Of a DNA stretch of 5,052 nt, positions 5,006 to 5,052 are shown in pieces (position 1 is the stretch's first letter; the number at the start of each line of letters is the position of its first letter). Origin of the DNA: an uncultured Mycoplasmatota bacterium (GTDB lineage: Bacteria > Bacillota_I > Bacilli_A > RF39 > UBA660); contig CANDHX010000101.1 of NCBI GenBank assembly GCA_947384645.1, positions 1 to 5,052 on the forward strand, written 5' to 3'. The position numbers were made by a program, and so were the translations under genes. The notes beneath the pieces are model-generated. The model ran no database searches, was not told where the DNA came from, and saw only the letters and a list, made by a program, of their open reading frames with translations.

Positions 5006-5052
5006 AGATCGGAAGAGCACACGTCTGAACTCCAGTCACAATCCGGAATCTC
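5006..5052 (+). other. Illumina TruSeq adapter and index, not genomic DNA
   Basis: From 5006 the sequence is the standard TruSeq read-1 3' adapter, beginning AGATCGGAAGAGC and continuing without a mismatch to ...CCAGTCAC at 5039. An 8-base index AATCCGGA (5040-5047) and the first five bases ATCTC of the next adapter segment follow. The contig therefore ends with untrimmed library sequence. Confidence 0.98.

Overview
The window is a piece of an AT-rich bacterial genome, most likely a low-GC member of the Bacillota (Firmicutes). Supporting signs are AAAGGA-type ribosome binding sites, strong sigma-A-like promoter elements, short hairpin-plus-T-run terminators, a lipoprotein-type ABC solute-binding protein, and a tightly packed hisS operon with standard stop codons (TGA ends hisS and TGG encodes Trp, so this is not a Mycoplasma-type code). 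I cannot name the genus.

Layout. Bases 1-72 are non-coding with weak hairpins. At 73-284 lies a roughly 200-nt regulatory leader for a histidyl-tRNA synthetase gene. It contains a near-perfect promoter (TTGACA, 17 bp, TAGAAT), a 17-codon leader peptide ending RHFHIVHFF (three His codons within six), three mutually exclusive pairings that read as a classic 1:2 / 2:3 / 3:4 attenuator, and a second terminator-like hairpin just before the gene. I see no T-box sequence. hisS (304-1608) overlaps by 4 bp a 169-codon gene (1605-2114) for a transglutaminase-like Cys/His protein. The two form one operon closed by a terminator at 2123-2149.

Downstream, 2264-3742 is the 3' part of a surface protein. It has repeated Ig-like 'Y-F-ENG-FTF...GN...WIDK' modules, a Pro/Asn/Ser/Asp/Lys-rich spacer and one C-terminal membrane helix. 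Its coding signal runs back to an in-frame TAA with no convincing start, so it looks 5'-truncated. It converges, across a shared terminator (3745-3776), on a minus-strand NMT1/THI5-type lipoprotein (3782-4777). A divergent gene starts at 4913 and encodes only 31 residues before the DNA turns into Illumina adapter plus index (5006-5052), so the genomic sequence really ends at 5005.

The most interesting element is the leader. It appears to let the cell measure charged tRNA-His through a translating ribosome and so set transcription of hisS and its transglutaminase-like partner. This design is familiar from enterobacterial his operons but is unexpected in a Firmicute, where T-boxes usually do this job. 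The case rests on hand pairing and reading of the sequence and has not been tested by folding software or alignment.
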